From Lactobacillaceae bacterium (GTDB lineage Bacteria > Bacillota > Bacilli > Lactobacillales > Lactobacillaceae): a stretch of 48,673 nucleotides of DNA. The DNA lies in the NCBI GenBank assembly GCA_031289615.1, contig JAITPD010000063.1:1-48673 (forward strand), given 5' to 3'. Below, piece by piece: positions 8,362 through 18,294 of this stretch. A model generated the notes under the pieces. It did not search any database, had not been told where the DNA came from, and saw only the letters and a program-made list of their open reading frames with translations. Position 1 is the stretch's first letter. Each line of letters begins with the position of its first letter. Both the position numbers and the translations under genes were made by a program.

Positions 8362-9924
8362 ATGAACTTCACTATAGTCATCCTTGCGTCGCTTGTCGCA
8401 ATCGTAATCGGCTATGTTGCTGGAATGATTCTCACTAAAACTAAGATTGAGAATAACTTAAAGCAAACACGCCAAACTGCAACAGACATCACAAATCAAG
8501 CACGGACAGATGCCGAGGCACTTAAAAAGAGTGCTTTGGTAGAGGCTCGTGATGAAAGCCAACAATACCAAGCTAAAATTGAGCATGAACTTCAAGATCG
8601 TCGTCAAGAAGTAAAAGTGCAAGAAGAACGTTTGGTAAGTCGTGAATCTGTTTTGGATCGGAAGGACGCTTCTTTGCAAAAACGCGAAGAAAGTATTTCT
8701 GAAAAAGAAACTAAAGTCGATCAACAAAAACAAAGTGTGAAGGATAAGCAAGCACGGGCGGACGAATTAGTTGCCGAACGTGAAGCAAAACTTGTTGAGG
8801 TGGCCGGAATGGGTCGCGTCGATGCGCAAGAACTAATCCTTGCAGAGACCAAGGATGAATTGGTTTCTGAACGCGCAATGTTGATTAAAGAGAGTGAAGA
8901 AACTGCAGCAACTGAAGCTGACAAACGTGCTAAGAACTTGGTTGTTCAAGCAATTCAACGTTCAGCAGCAGACATGGTTGCAGAAACAACGGTATCCGTT
9001 GTTGCATTGCCAAATGATGATATGAAGGGCCGCATTATCGGTCGTGAAGGACGTAATATCCGCGCGATTGAAACGGTCACAGGAATTGACTTAATCATTG
9101 ACGACACTCCTGAAGCAGTTGTGTTGAGCGGATTTGATCCCGTTCGTCGTGAAATTGCTAAGCGAGCTTTGGAGTCATTGATTTCAGACGGTCGAATTCA
9201 CCCAGCTCGAATTGAAGAGATGGTTGAAAAGGCCCGTAAAGAGATGGATGAGCATATTCGAGAAGTCGGAGAACAAACGGTCTTTGATCTTGGATTGCAC
9301 AATCTCCATCCTGATTTGGTTAAAACCATTGGTCGGATGAATTATCGGACTAGTTATGGACAAAATGTTTTGGTTCACTCAGTTGAAGTTGCTAAACTAA
9401 CAGGCATGTTGGCTGCCGAGTTAGGTGAAGATGTTACGCTTGCGAAGCGCGCAGGATTATTACACGATATTGGTAAGGCGATTGATCATGAAGTTGATGG
9501 TTCACACGTGGAATTGGGAGTCGAATTGGCAACCAAGTATCACGAACGATCAACTGTGATTAACGCAATTGCTTCCCATCACGGAGATGTTGAGCCAGAA
9601 TCGATTATTGCGGTTTTGGTGGCAGCAGCGGATTCTATTTCAGCTGCTCGTCCAGGAGCTCGTTCAGAATCTCTTGAAAATTACGTTCAACGATTGCAAC
9701 AACTTGAAGGCATTGCTAATGGCTTTAATGGAGTTGAAAAGTCGTTTGCCATCCAGGCAGGACGTGAAGTTCGAGTTATGGTTGAACCAGCTGCTCTCTC
9801 TGACGTTGAAGCTACGGTTTTGGCACGTGACATTAAAAATCAAATTGAACACGATTTGGATTATCCAGGACACATTAAAGTCACGGTTATTCGCGAATCA
9901 CGTTCGGTTGAATATGCTAAGTAG
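8362..9924 (+). CDS. rny: Ribonuclease Y
   Basis: Membrane-anchored endoribonuclease that starts mRNA decay in many Firmicutes. An N-terminal helix (about 4-24) is followed by a long charged coiled coil (about 30-190). The KH domain carries [15 protein letters not shown] and the HD domain carries [10 protein letters not shown] with downstream ASHHGD metal ligands. Length 520 is standard. The start ATG has AGGAGA 6 nt upstream. The gene stands alone here; the usual neighbours cinA-recA are not in view. A terminator follows. Confidence 0.95.
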   Translation: MNFTIVILASLVAIVIGYVAGMILTKTKIENNLKQTRQTATDITNQARTDAEALKKSALVEARDESQQYQAKIEHELQDRRQEVKVQEERLVSRESVLDRKDASLQKREESISEKETKVDQQKQSVKDKQARADELVAEREAKLVEVAGMGRVDAQELILAETKDELVSERAMLIKESEETAATEADKRAKNLVVQAIQRSAADMVAETTVSVVALPNDDMKGRIIGREGRNIRAIETVTGIDLIIDDTPEAVVLSGFDPVRREIAKRALESLISDGRIHPARIEEMVEKARKEMDEHIREVGEQTVFDLGLHNLHPDLVKTIGRMNYRTSYGQNVLVHSVEVAKLTGMLAAELGEDVTLAKRAGLLHDIGKAIDHEVDGSHVELGVELATKYHERSTVINAIASHHGDVEPESIIAVLVAAADSISAARPGARSESLENYVQRLQQLEGIANGFNGVEKSFAIQAGREVRVMVEPAALSDVEATVLARDIKNQIEHDLDYPGHIKVTVIRESRSVEYAK

Positions 9925-9985
9925 TTTATGGATTTAAACACTTAAGTAGATTGATCAATAATCGAAAATGACAAAACAAAACATG

Positions 9986-10016
9986 AAGTCAAATCATTTA
10001 AATGGTTTGGCTTTTT
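9986..10016 (+). terminator. Terminator after rny
   Basis: AAGTCAAATCATTT pairs with AAATGGTTTGGCTT and runs into TTTTT. Confidence 0.8.
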
Positions 10017-10074
10017 GATTGTCCTTGAATAAGGTATGATATAAGAAGATATTATATTTTAGGGGGAAGAGCCA

Positions 10075-11226
10075 ATGAAGATAGTGATTGCACCTGATTC
10101 ATTTAAAGGAAGCCTAGACGCGATTGAGGTGGCCGACGCGATCGCACAGGGTGTTAAAATGATTTGGGACCAAGCTGAAATCGTTAAAGTTCCACTAGCC
10201 GATGGTGGTGAAGGAACTGTTGTGGCACTTGTCACAGCTGAGGATGCCGAATATGCCCAGCAGAAAGTGGCTGGACCTGATGGAATCGAAGTGACGGCGC
10301 AATATGGAATTTCAAATGATGGAACACAGGCTGTCGTTGAAATGGCTGCAGCAAGTGGAATGCAGTATATTGATGAAAATAGCGCAGATCCATTTCAATA
10401 CAATACCTATGGAACGGGGCAACTAATTCGTTCAATTTTAGATCAAGGAATTAAAGACATCATTATCGGGCTAGGTGGTTCTGCCACTAATGATGCTGGA
10501 CTTGGAATGGCTGCTGCATTGGGCGCTAAGTTTCTAGATTCTCGCCATGATGAATTAGATCCATTGCCAGTCAACATGCAAGATATTCAGTATGTCGATT
10601 TGAGTGGCTTAGAGCCGCGCTTGAGTGATGTTAAGCTAAGGATTGCTGCGGATGTACGAAATACTCTAACTGGAGATAGTGGAGCAACTTTTACATTTGG
10701 TCGACAAAAGGGCTTGAAGACTTATAACCAAATGTTGCGAATGGAATTGGGCGTTAAACATTATGCTGAAAAGCTGGTGAATGCAACAGGTAAGGATGAG
10801 CGTGAAACTGCTGGAGCTGGAGCGGCAGGAGGACTTGGCTTTGGGCTGTTGAGTCTATTCCCAAGTAGCGAAATTGTTTCTGGTGGTAAATTGGTGATTC
10901 AAGCAGTTGGATTTGAAAAAGTGGTTCAAGATGCTAATTTATTGTTTGTCGGTGAAGGTTCGATGGACAGCCAGACTAGTTACGGCAAGAGCCCACTTGT
11001 CGCAGCCAGGACTGCCAAACAAGTTAATCCAAATATTACGGTGGTTGGATTGGCCGGACACATTGGTGAAATTGATCGGCTTTACGAAGAGGGAATTGAT
11101 GCTGTCTTCTCCGTTGTTCCTGGTTTAACAACAAAGGAACAGGCAATGACACACGCAGCCCATATTGTTACAGCAACGGCGCGCGATGTGACTCGTTTGG
11201 TTAAAGCAATCATTGAAAGGAACTAA
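10075..11226 (+). CDS. garK: Glycerate kinase (GarK/GlxK family)
   Basis: Phosphorylates D-glycerate with ATP, feeding it into lower glycolysis; the family makes 2- or 3-phosphoglycerate depending on the member. The N-terminus MKIVIAPDSFKGSL is the family hallmark, and GLGGSATNDAGLGMAAALG and AGAAGGLGFG are the other glycine-rich motifs. Length 383 is typical. The start follows AGGGGGAAGAG. The PBP gene begins 2 nt after its stop, so both are in one transcript despite unrelated roles. Candidate -10 hexamers near 10035-10045 lack a well spaced -35. Confidence 0.92.
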   Translation: MKIVIAPDSFKGSLDAIEVADAIAQGVKMIWDQAEIVKVPLADGGEGTVVALVTAEDAEYAQQKVAGPDGIEVTAQYGISNDGTQAVVEMAAASGMQYIDENSADPFQYNTYGTGQLIRSILDQGIKDIIIGLGGSATNDAGLGMAAALGAKFLDSRHDELDPLPVNMQDIQYVDLSGLEPRLSDVKLRIAADVRNTLTGDSGATFTFGRQKGLKTYNQMLRMELGVKHYAEKLVNATGKDERETAGAGAAGGLGFGLLSLFPSSEIVSGGKLVIQAVGFEKVVQDANLLFVGEGSMDSQTSYGKSPLVAARTAKQVNPNITVVGLAGHIGEIDRLYEEGIDAVFSVVPGLTTKEQAMTHAAHIVTATARDVTRLVKAIIERN

Positions 11227-11228
11227 AA

Positions 11229-13220
11229 ATGGAAAAGAAAACAATCATTATCATCAGTAGTGTTGCGGCGGCAGTTGTTATCTTGGGTGGGGGAGCTGCA
11301 ACTTACTATACGATGACTCAGACTGATGCTGGAAAAGCAAAACGAGTTGCAAAGAATTACGTTGCAAATTTTAAGGTGCAAAAGTTTGACCAAGTGTTAA
11401 AAAATGCAGAAGCTAAAACAGTGAAGGCCTATAAGTTAAAGGCTAGCCAACCAGCAGCGGATATGAAAGCTGATTTCAAGTATTTTGATGTGACTAAGAT
11501 TGATGTTGGTGCGCTTAAGACTAAGAAAAACAGTCTCGGGAATTATACTTTCCAATTTACAGCAACTCTCACAACTCCAATTGGCAAGATCAAGGATCAA
11601 ACGTATTCAATTCCAGTGAAGATTGTTGATGGTAAGGCTAAGATTCAATATTCTCCAAGTTTAATTTTGCCTGATTTGAAAAAGGGTACTGACGTTTATA
11701 TCGCAAAAGATGGTGGCGAACGGGGCCAAATTTTAGACCGTAATGGCGAGGTTTTGGCTGGTTCGGTTGAGACTAAGGAACTCCAAATTGTGCCAAAGTA
11801 TTTCTTAGATGATCAAGGCAATATTGATGAGACAAAGGTCGATGCAATTGCTACCAAGTATAATGCTAGCGCCGACGATATTAAGAAGGGGATTGAAGAT
11901 TATAAGGATCATCCTGATTGGGGTTATCCAGTTAAGACGCTGGGAGCTGACGATTATCAAGGCGATGACGATGGTGATGGTGCGACAGTTGTTGCTAATT
12001 ATCAACGCAATTATCCACTTGGGGCGGCTGCGGCTCAATTGATTGGCTACACAGGAGCTGTGACTAAAGAAGATATTGATAAGGATCCACTTCTAGGCAG
12101 CAATGACATTATTGGGCGAGATGGTCTGGAGTTGACGCTTGATTCGAAGCTCCGTGGTAAGGAAGCCATCAAGTATCAAATTATTGATAAAAACGGTACC
12201 GTTATCAAAAACCTGGTCGAACAAAAGTTTGTGAAGGGCCAAGATATTAAGCTAACAATTGATGCAAACGTGCAAAAAAATGCGTATGAAGGATTCAACA
12301 ATGTGCCGGGATCAGGAGTAATTGAGACTCCGGGAACGGGTGAGTTGCTAGCATTGGTATCATCACCTTCATATGATCCAAATACGTTATCAGAGAACTA
12401 TAACTCAATTTCAAGTAACCCAGATGCGCCATTTATCGCGCGCTATGCGAAAGGATATGCACCTGCTTCAACATTTAAGCAGGTCACAGCTGCGATTGGC
12501 TTGGACAACGGAACTCTTAATCCAAGTGAAGCGTTGACGATTGAAGGCAAAAAGTGGGCCGAATACAGTGTGACGCGGGTTAACTCAGATACGAGCGTCA
12601 ATTTACAAACGGCGCTTTGGCATTCTGACAACATTTATTTTGCCAAGCAAGCGCTAAAGATCGGGCGCGAAACATTCCAAGATGCATTGTTGAAGAAGTT
12701 TACTTTTGGCAAGGATTACGATTTGCCAATTGCGATGAAAGCTCCGTCGTTTAGTAATGACGGCAAGCTGGATAGTGATAAACAGCTAGCAGACACAGCG
12801 TACGGTCAGGGCCAAATGTCGGTGAACCCGATTGAAATGGTAACGATGTACAATTTCTTAGACAATGATGGAACGATTGTGATGCCAAAGTTGTTGCTAG
12901 ACGCGAAGACTACTAAGATTGAGAATGCGGTCAAGCCTGAAAACGCTAAGATTATCTTGGATGATGAAGTTGGTGTCGTTGAGAATTCTGATGGTTACGC
13001 GCACAATTTGTATAACGCAAATTATAAGATTGGTGCCAAAACTGGAACGGCCGAAGTCGGGAATGGGAATCAAAATTCGTTAGTTTCGGTGCATGATATT
13101 CAAAACAAGAAGTTTAGTGCTTTGTTCATTGTTGAAAATTCAGTAGTGGATGGGAATGATCATAATCCATTGGCTGATCACGTGTCAAAGCAAGTAGTGG
13201 ATTACTTGGAAAATAATTAA
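11229..13220 (+). CDS. Class B penicillin-binding protein with MecA-like N-terminal domain
   Basis: Peptidoglycan D,D-transpeptidase outside the membrane, anchored by one helix (about 5-27). Residues 30-145 resemble the NTF2-like MecA_N domain found in MecA, enterococcal PBP5 and B. subtilis PBP3. A dimerisation region with GGERGQILDRNG follows, then the transpeptidase domain with S414-T-F-K417, S466-D-N468 and K604-T-G606. Length 663 fits that subgroup, whose members often bind beta-lactams weakly; whether this one does cannot be read from sequence alone. Its start lies in the ribosome-binding region formed by GAAAGGAAC at the end of garK. A palindromic repeat follows the stop. Confidence 0.88.
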   Translation: MEKKTIIIISSVAAAVVILGGGAATYYTMTQTDAGKAKRVAKNYVANFKVQKFDQVLKNAEAKTVKAYKLKASQPAADMKADFKYFDVTKIDVGALKTKKNSLGNYTFQFTATLTTPIGKIKDQTYSIPVKIVDGKAKIQYSPSLILPDLKKGTDVYIAKDGGERGQILDRNGEVLAGSVETKELQIVPKYFLDDQGNIDETKVDAIATKYNASADDIKKGIEDYKDHPDWGYPVKTLGADDYQGDDDGDGATVVANYQRNYPLGAAAAQLIGYTGAVTKEDIDKDPLLGSNDIIGRDGLELTLDSKLRGKEAIKYQIIDKNGTVIKNLVEQKFVKGQDIKLTIDANVQKNAYEGFNNVPGSGVIETPGTGELLALVSSPSYDPNTLSENYNSISSNPDAPFIARYAKGYAPASTFKQVTAAIGLDNGTLNPSEALTIEGKKWAEYSVTRVNSDTSVNLQTALWHSDNIYFAKQALKIGRETFQDALLKKFTFGKDYDLPIAMKAPSFSNDGKLDSDKQLADTAYGQGQMSVNPIEMVTMYNFLDNDGTIVMPKLLLDAKTTKIENAVKPENAKIILDDEVGVVENSDGYAHNLYNANYKIGAKTGTAEVGNGNQNSLVSVHDIQNKKFSALFIVENSVVDGNDHNPLADHVSKQVVDYLENN

Positions 13221-13420
13221 CGCACTGTACTTTGTTGTTCAGCTTCGCAATAGATTCTTTACGTTCGGATGGCCCTACACGAATCTGAATGAAAGGCGAA
13301 ATAATTCGCCAATTCCACTAACTGTTAGGTCCTGATGTTAGTATCATGGTTCATCCAGATTCGGCAGGGACTGGTCATCCGACGACAGAATCGCTTCGCA
13401 GATCAAGCAAAGTGCGTAAC
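13218..13420. repeat. Palindromic repeat module A, copy A2 (variant hairpin)
   Basis: Starts within the stop region of the PBP gene. The outer ends TAACGCACT and AGTGCGTAA are inverted repeats. The shared arms TTCAGCTTCGC..GATTCTTTACGTTCGGAT and ATCCGACGACAGAATCGC bracket two hairpins. Here hairpin 1 is GGCGAAATAATTCGCC and hairpin 2 is a CACTAAC/GTTAGT type, both different from A1 yet still pairing. Confidence 0.85.
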
Positions 13421-13603
13421 CCCTTGTCATTTTAGTAAAAGCGTGGTGGATTGAGATGATGATAGTAGGTGGAAACGCGAGGTTGCGGCACCAATTCGAC
13501 TAAATTTCGGCCTGCCGAAATTAAAAGTTGAATGGGACCGTGTCGCCACTTACTATCTTTATCGAAAAGTCACCACGCAAGTGAAAAATGACCAAGGTGT
13601 TTC
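13420..13603. repeat. Palindromic repeat module B, copy B1
   Basis: One long imperfect hairpin. Outer ends are CCTTGTCATTTTAG and AAAAATGACCAAGG. The arms GCGTGGTGG and CACCACGC, then GATAGTAGGTGG and CCACTTACTATC, then ATTCGACT and AGTTGAAT, close on the apex TTTCGG-CCTG-CCGAAA. It follows A2 directly. The rest of the gap to 13835 (about 13604-13835) shows no convincing gene; a 60-residue open frame there overlaps the repeat end. Confidence 0.85.
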
Positions 13604-13835
13604 GTGGCCATAGTAAGGCGTTTCCAACAGAGTATGTAAAAACGGTTTTGCTAAAAGAGTCGTGGACAAATAGTGTTCGCGCCTTTTTTGCTATTTGCTT
13701 AAATTATTGGCCCGAAGCAACCAAACTTTGGAACAAGCTTCTTTTAAGGTGCATAATGTTAAATAATTAATAGAATGTTATGGACGTAACAGTAGAATGA
13801 GACGCAACAATAGAAGAAAGTAGTGGGGATTAAAA

Positions 13836-14822
13836 ATGAAAATTCAAAAAAGTTTAGCAAATATCATGATTGTTACAGCATTAGCAGGAAGTTTTGTCAC
13901 AGTCGCAAACGTCATTACGCCAACAATGCAGGTTGTCTCAGCTGATAGTTCAACCACCAAGGCACTTTCAAAGGCATATGTAGTCTATGGGGCGGGTTCG
14001 TCAAATCAATCACAAATTGCCTCAACGTTAGGGGTCACGGACACGTATACGAAATTGACGACAACTGGAGCGGATGCCAGTTATATTGGGCTCAGCGGAA
14101 TTGCAGATAGCGCAATGATTAGTTCGGTTGCATTGGCACCAGCAGAACCTGGAACGGGAACATTGGTCAACATCAAGGATTTTAATGGTGCAAATAACAT
14201 CACAAAGATTACCTCGCAACAATATGCGATGGCAGCCACGATGGCGGGAGTGCAAGATGTCATTATCACGGTGACGGCAAACCAACCTGTCTCAGGGGAA
14301 GCAGCATTGGCAGGGGTCTATAAAGCCTTAGATGCTGACGGGATTCAAGTTGATTCGCAAAATACGCAAGCCGCCAACTCTGTCATGGATGCCACTTCTG
14401 GCGCAATTGATGCAAACAAGGATGACTCAAGTTATGCTGGAAAATTGACTTCAGCAGTAACAACCACGTCTGGTCAAATTGCAGAGAAGAAGCAAGGCGG
14501 TCAAAATATTACAATTAACGTGATTATTAATCAACTAAATATTAACTTGGAAAAGCAAGGCATTGATGACCAAACGACGACTGCGCAAACACAAAAGATT
14601 GCAACGGCCTTGAAGGATGTGAGTGATGCACCGATTTCAAGTTCTGCGGCATATGTTAAAAATGCTAAAAATTTGGGGAATAAGTTAAAAAATTCAGTTG
14701 GCGATATTATGGCGAAGGCTGAAAATTTTGCCAATTCAGCGGATGCTAAGAAGGCAGCTAATTGGTTTATGGAAAACATTTGGAACCCAGTTGTCAATTG
14801 GGTGAAGGGAATTATTGGATAG
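13836..14822 (+). CDS. Secreted DUF1002 family protein (YpuA-like)
   Basis: A Sec signal peptide (about 1-36, ending VVSADS) precedes a mature domain of about 290 residues. It has the DUF1002 pattern YVVYGAG..QIASTLGV, IGLSGIADSAMISSVALAPA and TAQTQKIATAL. The family is widespread in Firmicutes with no established biochemical function. The C-terminus is Lys/Ala rich and ends with a tryptophan-rich segment WFMENIWNPVVNW. There is no LPXTG, lipobox or obvious wall-binding repeat. The 11 bp before the start contain only the weak site GTGGGG. It is a monocistronic gene with a strong bidirectional terminator after it. Confidence 0.75.
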   Translation: MKIQKSLANIMIVTALAGSFVTVANVITPTMQVVSADSSTTKALSKAYVVYGAGSSNQSQIASTLGVTDTYTKLTTTGADASYIGLSGIADSAMISSVALAPAEPGTGTLVNIKDFNGANNITKITSQQYAMAATMAGVQDVIITVTANQPVSGEAALAGVYKALDADGIQVDSQNTQAANSVMDATSGAIDANKDDSSYAGKLTSAVTTTSGQIAEKKQGGQNITINVIINQLNINLEKQGIDDQTTTAQTQKIATALKDVSDAPISSSAAYVKNAKNLGNKLKNSVGDIMAKAENFANSADAKKAANWFMENIWNPVVNWVKGIIG

Positions 14823-14907
14823 AGCATGGAGGAACGGTTTTGCTGAAAGCGAAATATTTTTAACGAGCTAAGTCCGTGTAACTATTTCAAACTTCAAACT
14901 TAACGTA

Positions 14908-14953
14908 AAAAATACCGTTGTATCAGGCCAGACTTGATACAACGGTATTTTTT
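14908..14953. terminator. Bidirectional terminator between the DUF1002 gene and tmRNA
   Basis: A near-perfect hairpin: AAATACCGTTGTATCA pairs with TGATACAACGGTATTT, with an A-run before and a T-run after. It serves the + strand gene and the convergent tmRNA. Confidence 0.9.
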
Positions 14954-14965
14954 CACATAATACTA

Positions 14966-15322
14966 TGGAGCCGAGGGGAGTTGAACCCCTGTCCTAACAT
15001 CTCGGCACTAACACATCTACGTTCATAGTCGATTGTTTTGAGTTTCGCATTATGCACGCCAATCAACAAGGCGATCATTTCTGCTAATCTGATTATCCTC
15101 TTCGCAACCACTTCAGATGGGAGGGTTACGCGCAGGTCACAATCTGATGACTAGTCGACGCTTGTGACTACAGCTACAACTAGTTAGGCACGCTGGTTTT
15201 TAAGCAGCGAAAGCCATATTGTTTGAATTTTTTGCAGTTAATTCGTCTGAGTGGATTATAGGGCCACAACCCCTAAACGCAGTGCTAGCTCGAACAATAT
15301 CAGTCGATTCCGTAACGACCCC
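14966..15322 (-). ncRNA. ssrA: Transfer-messenger RNA
   Basis: Rescues stalled ribosomes by adding a degradation tag. The 5' end GGGGTCG pairs with CGGCTCC at the 3' end, closing the tRNA-like acceptor. The T arm with GGGGTTCAACTCCCC is clear, and position 73 is A with no encoded CCA. The tag frame lies at 15200-15235 (minus) and reads AKNSNNMAFAA followed by TAA; the AFAA end suits ClpXP-type recognition. Several pseudoknot-like palindromes follow the tag. A -10 TATACT (minus, near 15337-15342) lies upstream with a poor -35. Confidence 0.95.
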
Positions 15323-15483
15323 GATACGGTACCTTCTAGTATAGAGTAAAAACGTTGTAATTTCCAGTAATTTTAAACCTGACATCCTTTTTCATGAAAG
15401 CACCGATTTTGTGAGATAATAAATGTATAACAAAGACTCTCAAAATTCAACATTGGCGAGCCTAAGAGTTCAGGAGATAATAA

Positions 15484-16503
15484 ATGTTTCAAACAATTAA
15501 GACTTGGTGGTCAACTGATAAAGCACAATTATACATGACGTTAATCTTTTTAATCGTGGTGGTATATTTGTCACGTAGTTTTATGCCCATGATTTTATTA
15601 ATCATCATTTTTGCATCACTAGGAATTGCTGGCGGTAAGTTCATCAACAAATACACTAAAATTCCGTATGCGTTTGCTGTTACTATTTTTTACGTTGTTG
15701 TTTTGCTAATTTTGGCAGGCATCATCTCGTTTGTTGCGCCAATGTTTTATCAGGAAGGGGAAGCCCTGATTAAGGCAATGTTGCACGGCCTAGAAAAGTA
15801 TCCTAAGTTGGCTGGACAAGTGAGTGACTATCTGGCTAAGTCGCAGTTGGACGATAAGATCACGAATGGCTTAACAACGGTTTTGCATACTAGCTTGGCA
15901 ACTTTGCTAACCATTTGGGGTGCCGCAACAGAATTTTTGCTGGCTCTGATTTTGAGTTTCGTCTATGCTGTATCACTAAATCCAATCAAAAAATTTGGCG
16001 CTCAATTTAAGCACTCTGATTTTCCAGAATTTTTCAAGAACGTTTATACTTTGGGTGACAAGTTCATCTATATTCTTGGGCAAATTATCCGCGTGCAGTT
16101 GGTAATTGACTTGATTAATACGATTATTTCGGTCATTGGCTTTAGCTTGTTAGGAATGCCATCTCCCCTTGTTTTGGGAAGCTTGGTAATTGTTCTTGGC
16201 TTGATTCCAGTTGCCGGCGTATTGATTTCAATGGTGCCATTAACTATCATCGCGTTTTCAGCCGGTGGAATTTGGTTGGCTGTTGAATTATTGGCCTTCA
16301 TATTGATTATCCACACATTTGAGGCTTATTTCCTCCATCCCAAGTTAATGGCAACCCGTTCAGAGTTACCAATTTTTGTCACGTTTGCATCCTTAATTGT
16401 GATGGAACGTTTGCTTGGCGCATGGGGCTTGATATTAGGAGTTCCAATCGTGTCATTCTTCCTAGATGTGTTAAATGTCCATAAATTTTCACGACTTGAG
16501 TAA
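15484..16503 (+). CDS. AI-2E family transporter (PerM/YtvI-like)
   Basis: A polytopic membrane protein of 339 residues with helices near 20-36, 38-50, 60-85, 150-172 and 210-310. The hydrophobic pairs and a central soluble stretch (about 90-145) are characteristic of PF01594. Family members include TqsA, exporters of small molecules and sodium antiporters, so the substrate is not known; AI-2 is possible given luxS but not shown. AGGAGAT lies 6 nt before the ATG. The string GAGATAATAAATGT occurs both at the start site and about 60 bp earlier, so the start region is partly duplicated. Confidence 0.8.
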   Translation: MFQTIKTWWSTDKAQLYMTLIFLIVVVYLSRSFMPMILLIIIFASLGIAGGKFINKYTKIPYAFAVTIFYVVVLLILAGIISFVAPMFYQEGEALIKAMLHGLEKYPKLAGQVSDYLAKSQLDDKITNGLTTVLHTSLATLLTIWGAATEFLLALILSFVYAVSLNPIKKFGAQFKHSDFPEFFKNVYTLGDKFIYILGQIIRVQLVIDLINTIISVIGFSLLGMPSPLVLGSLVIVLGLIPVAGVLISMVPLTIIAFSAGGIWLAVELLAFILIIHTFEAYFLHPKLMATRSELPIFVTFASLIVMERLLGAWGLILGVPIVSFFLDVLNVHKFSRLE

Positions 16504-16559
16504 TTTAAACTATAATTCACATTGACTCCCACTTAAAAAATAAAAAAGCGAGAAAAACA

Positions 16560-17708
16560 ATGACTTATCAATTTTTAGAACCTTTGAAATTAGCTAACGG
16601 TGTCGTTTTGAAGAATCGGATTGTATTTCCGCCAACAACGCTTCGTTCATCATTTGCAACCGGCGTAGTAACCGACGAAGAGGTCGAATACTATCGCTTG
16701 CGTGCGGGTGGTCCAGGAATGGTGATTGTTGAGATGGCCTATGTTTCCGAACAAGGGAAGTCTTACATCGGGCAACTTGGCGCAGATTCAGACGATAAAA
16801 TTGCTGGCTTAAAGAAAATTGCCGATGTGATTAAAGAACGTGGCTCTGTGCCAGTTCTGCAAATTTCCTTTGGTGGTCGAATCGCGCAAGAAGAAGCCGT
16901 GCCAAATGGCGAAATCGTGGCGCCATCTAATTTACCGGGCCATCATTTGGAAACGCATATTCCACGTGCTTTGACCCACGAAGAAATTGAACAGAGCATT
17001 CAGGATTTTGCTTCAGCTACTCGGCGCGCAATTGAAGCTGGATATGCGGGCGTTGAGATTCATGGTGCAAATATGTACATGATTCAACAATTCTTTTCAG
17101 AGCACGCCAACGATCGTACGGATCAATGGGGTGGTAGCATCGAAAAGCGGATGACTTATGGCTTGCGAGTTTTGGATGCGATTGTAGCGACTCGGGACGA
17201 ATTTGCTGATGAAAATTTTATTATTGGTTATCGCCAATCACCAGAGGAACCAACTACGCCAGGGATTCGTTATCCAGATGCATTGTTGATGGCAGCTGAG
17301 ATTGCAAAGCGGCCGATTAGTTATTTCCATTTGTCTATTAAGTATGCCAATCAATCACCGTTTATGGATAAAGAAGACAATGAACCACTTTATGCTAAAT
17401 ATAAAGCGGTTTTGGGTGCTGTCCCATTGATTATCGTTGGATTGGTACGCACGCCACAGCAAGCTGAAACTTTGATCCAAGCAGGTGTTGATGCTGTTGC
17501 GATTGGGCGCGAATTAATTATTGATCCAAATTGGGTGCAAAAAGTTCGGACCCATGATGAGGTTGGAATTCGTTATGCGATTTCGCCATCTGATTTTGAG
17601 TTGTTGAAAATTCCTGAGCCACTGAGACAATGGTTGTTGACCCGCTTTAAAAAAGGCCTGGTGGTGACGACGGATGAGGATTTCAATCCAAACGAGCCAT
17701 GGAAATAA
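16560..17708 (+). CDS. NADH:flavin oxidoreductase, old yellow enzyme family
   Basis: An FMN-binding TIM-barrel oxidoreductase of 382 residues that typically reduces activated C=C bonds. Visible features are the N-terminal LANGVVLKNRIV, the substrate/FMN segment GVEIHGANMYMIQQFFS and the signature NDRTDQWGGSIEKR. The phosphate-binding region is GLVRTPQQAE followed by VDAVAIGRELIIDPNW. No C-terminal FAD/NADH domain is present, so it is the single-domain type like YqiG/YqjM. The ribosome site is weak (GCGAGAAAA). The physiological substrate is unknown. A large palindromic repeat follows. Confidence 0.88.
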   Translation: MTYQFLEPLKLANGVVLKNRIVFPPTTLRSSFATGVVTDEEVEYYRLRAGGPGMVIVEMAYVSEQGKSYIGQLGADSDDKIAGLKKIADVIKERGSVPVLQISFGGRIAQEEAVPNGEIVAPSNLPGHHLETHIPRALTHEEIEQSIQDFASATRRAIEAGYAGVEIHGANMYMIQQFFSEHANDRTDQWGGSIEKRMTYGLRVLDAIVATRDEFADENFIIGYRQSPEEPTTPGIRYPDALLMAAEIAKRPISYFHLSIKYANQSPFMDKEDNEPLYAKYKAVLGAVPLIIVGLVRTPQQAETLIQAGVDAVAIGRELIIDPNWVQKVRTHDEVGIRYAISPSDFELLKIPEPLRQWLLTRFKKGLVVTTDEDFNPNEPWK

Positions 17709-17720
17709 AATATCTTAATA

Positions 17721-17984
17721 GTTGGTCAGCTACGCTAAAGATTATTTACGTTCGGATGGCCCTGCACGATTCATTATGCGGTTTGTTAGCGATTTATCGC
17801 TTACCAAAACACGATCCGAAGTACTAAGTCGCTCAGCTGTGTCATACAGCTGAGCGACTTAGTAACGGAGGTGGTTCGAATGGCAAATTAATTTGCCATT
17901 TTCACGGCGCTAAAGCTCACGTGAAAAGGTTCGCCTAGATTCGGCAAGGGATGGCCATCCGACGACAGAATCGCTTCGCTGAAT
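17721..17984. repeat. Palindromic repeat module A, copy A3, carrying module C
   Basis: Same arms as A1, ending with ATCCGACGACAGAATCGC. Hairpin 1 is GGCAAATTAATTTGCC and hairpin 2 is TTCACGGCGCTAAAGC with CACGTGAA. About 100 bp of module C (17776-17872) interrupt the left arm after CCTGCACGATTC. Confidence 0.85.
17776..17872. repeat. Module C insertion in copy A3
   Basis: Contains a small hairpin AGCGATTTATCGCT and a very strong one, CTAAGTCGCTCAGCTGT paired with ACAGCTGAGCGACTTAG over a 5-base loop. A diverged copy lies in reverse at 26249-26346. Confidence 0.8.
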
Positions 17985-17993
17985 GCACTAGTA

Positions 17994-18180
17994 AACATCT
18001 TAGCCATTTTATTCAAAGCGTGGTGGATTGAGATGATGATAGTAGGTGACCAAGCGAGGTAGCGGCACCAATTCGACTAAATTTCGGTTCGCCGAAATTA
18101 AAAGTCGAATGGGACCGTGTCGCCACTTACTATTATTATTGAAAAGCCACCACGCAAGTGAAAAATGACTAAGTTGTTTC
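17994..18180. repeat. Palindromic repeat module B, copy B2
   Basis: Same hairpin as B1 with apex TTTCGG-TTCG-CCGAAA. The outer ends are CATCTTAGCCATTTT and AAAAATGACTAAGTTG. The central stem is the C-G form ATTCGACT/AGTCGAAT where B1 has a G-T pair. Confidence 0.85.
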
Positions 18181-18203
18181 ATGTATATAATGATTTAATT
18201 ATT

Positions 18204-18237
18204 AAATCTTCGCCATCATATGAGCGGAGATTTTTTT
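18204..18237 (+). terminator. Terminator after the OYE gene and A3-B2 repeat
   Basis: AAATCTTCGC pairs with GCGGAGATTT, followed by TTTTTT. Confidence 0.75.
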
Positions 18238-18294
18238 CTTTTCCATGAGCATGTTAAAATGAACTAAAGATAACTACAGGCAAAGGGGCTTCGC

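Noticed and set aside
13588-13770. A 60-codon frame after repeat B1
   Set aside because: It starts inside the conserved end of the repeat, has no good ribosome site and no recognisable protein features.
13642-14849. AACGGTTTTGCTRAAAG at 13642 and 14833 as flanking repeats of a mobile DUF1002 gene
   Set aside because: Only about 17 bp with one mismatch, no inverted ends and no mobility gene; chance or minor duplication is more likely.
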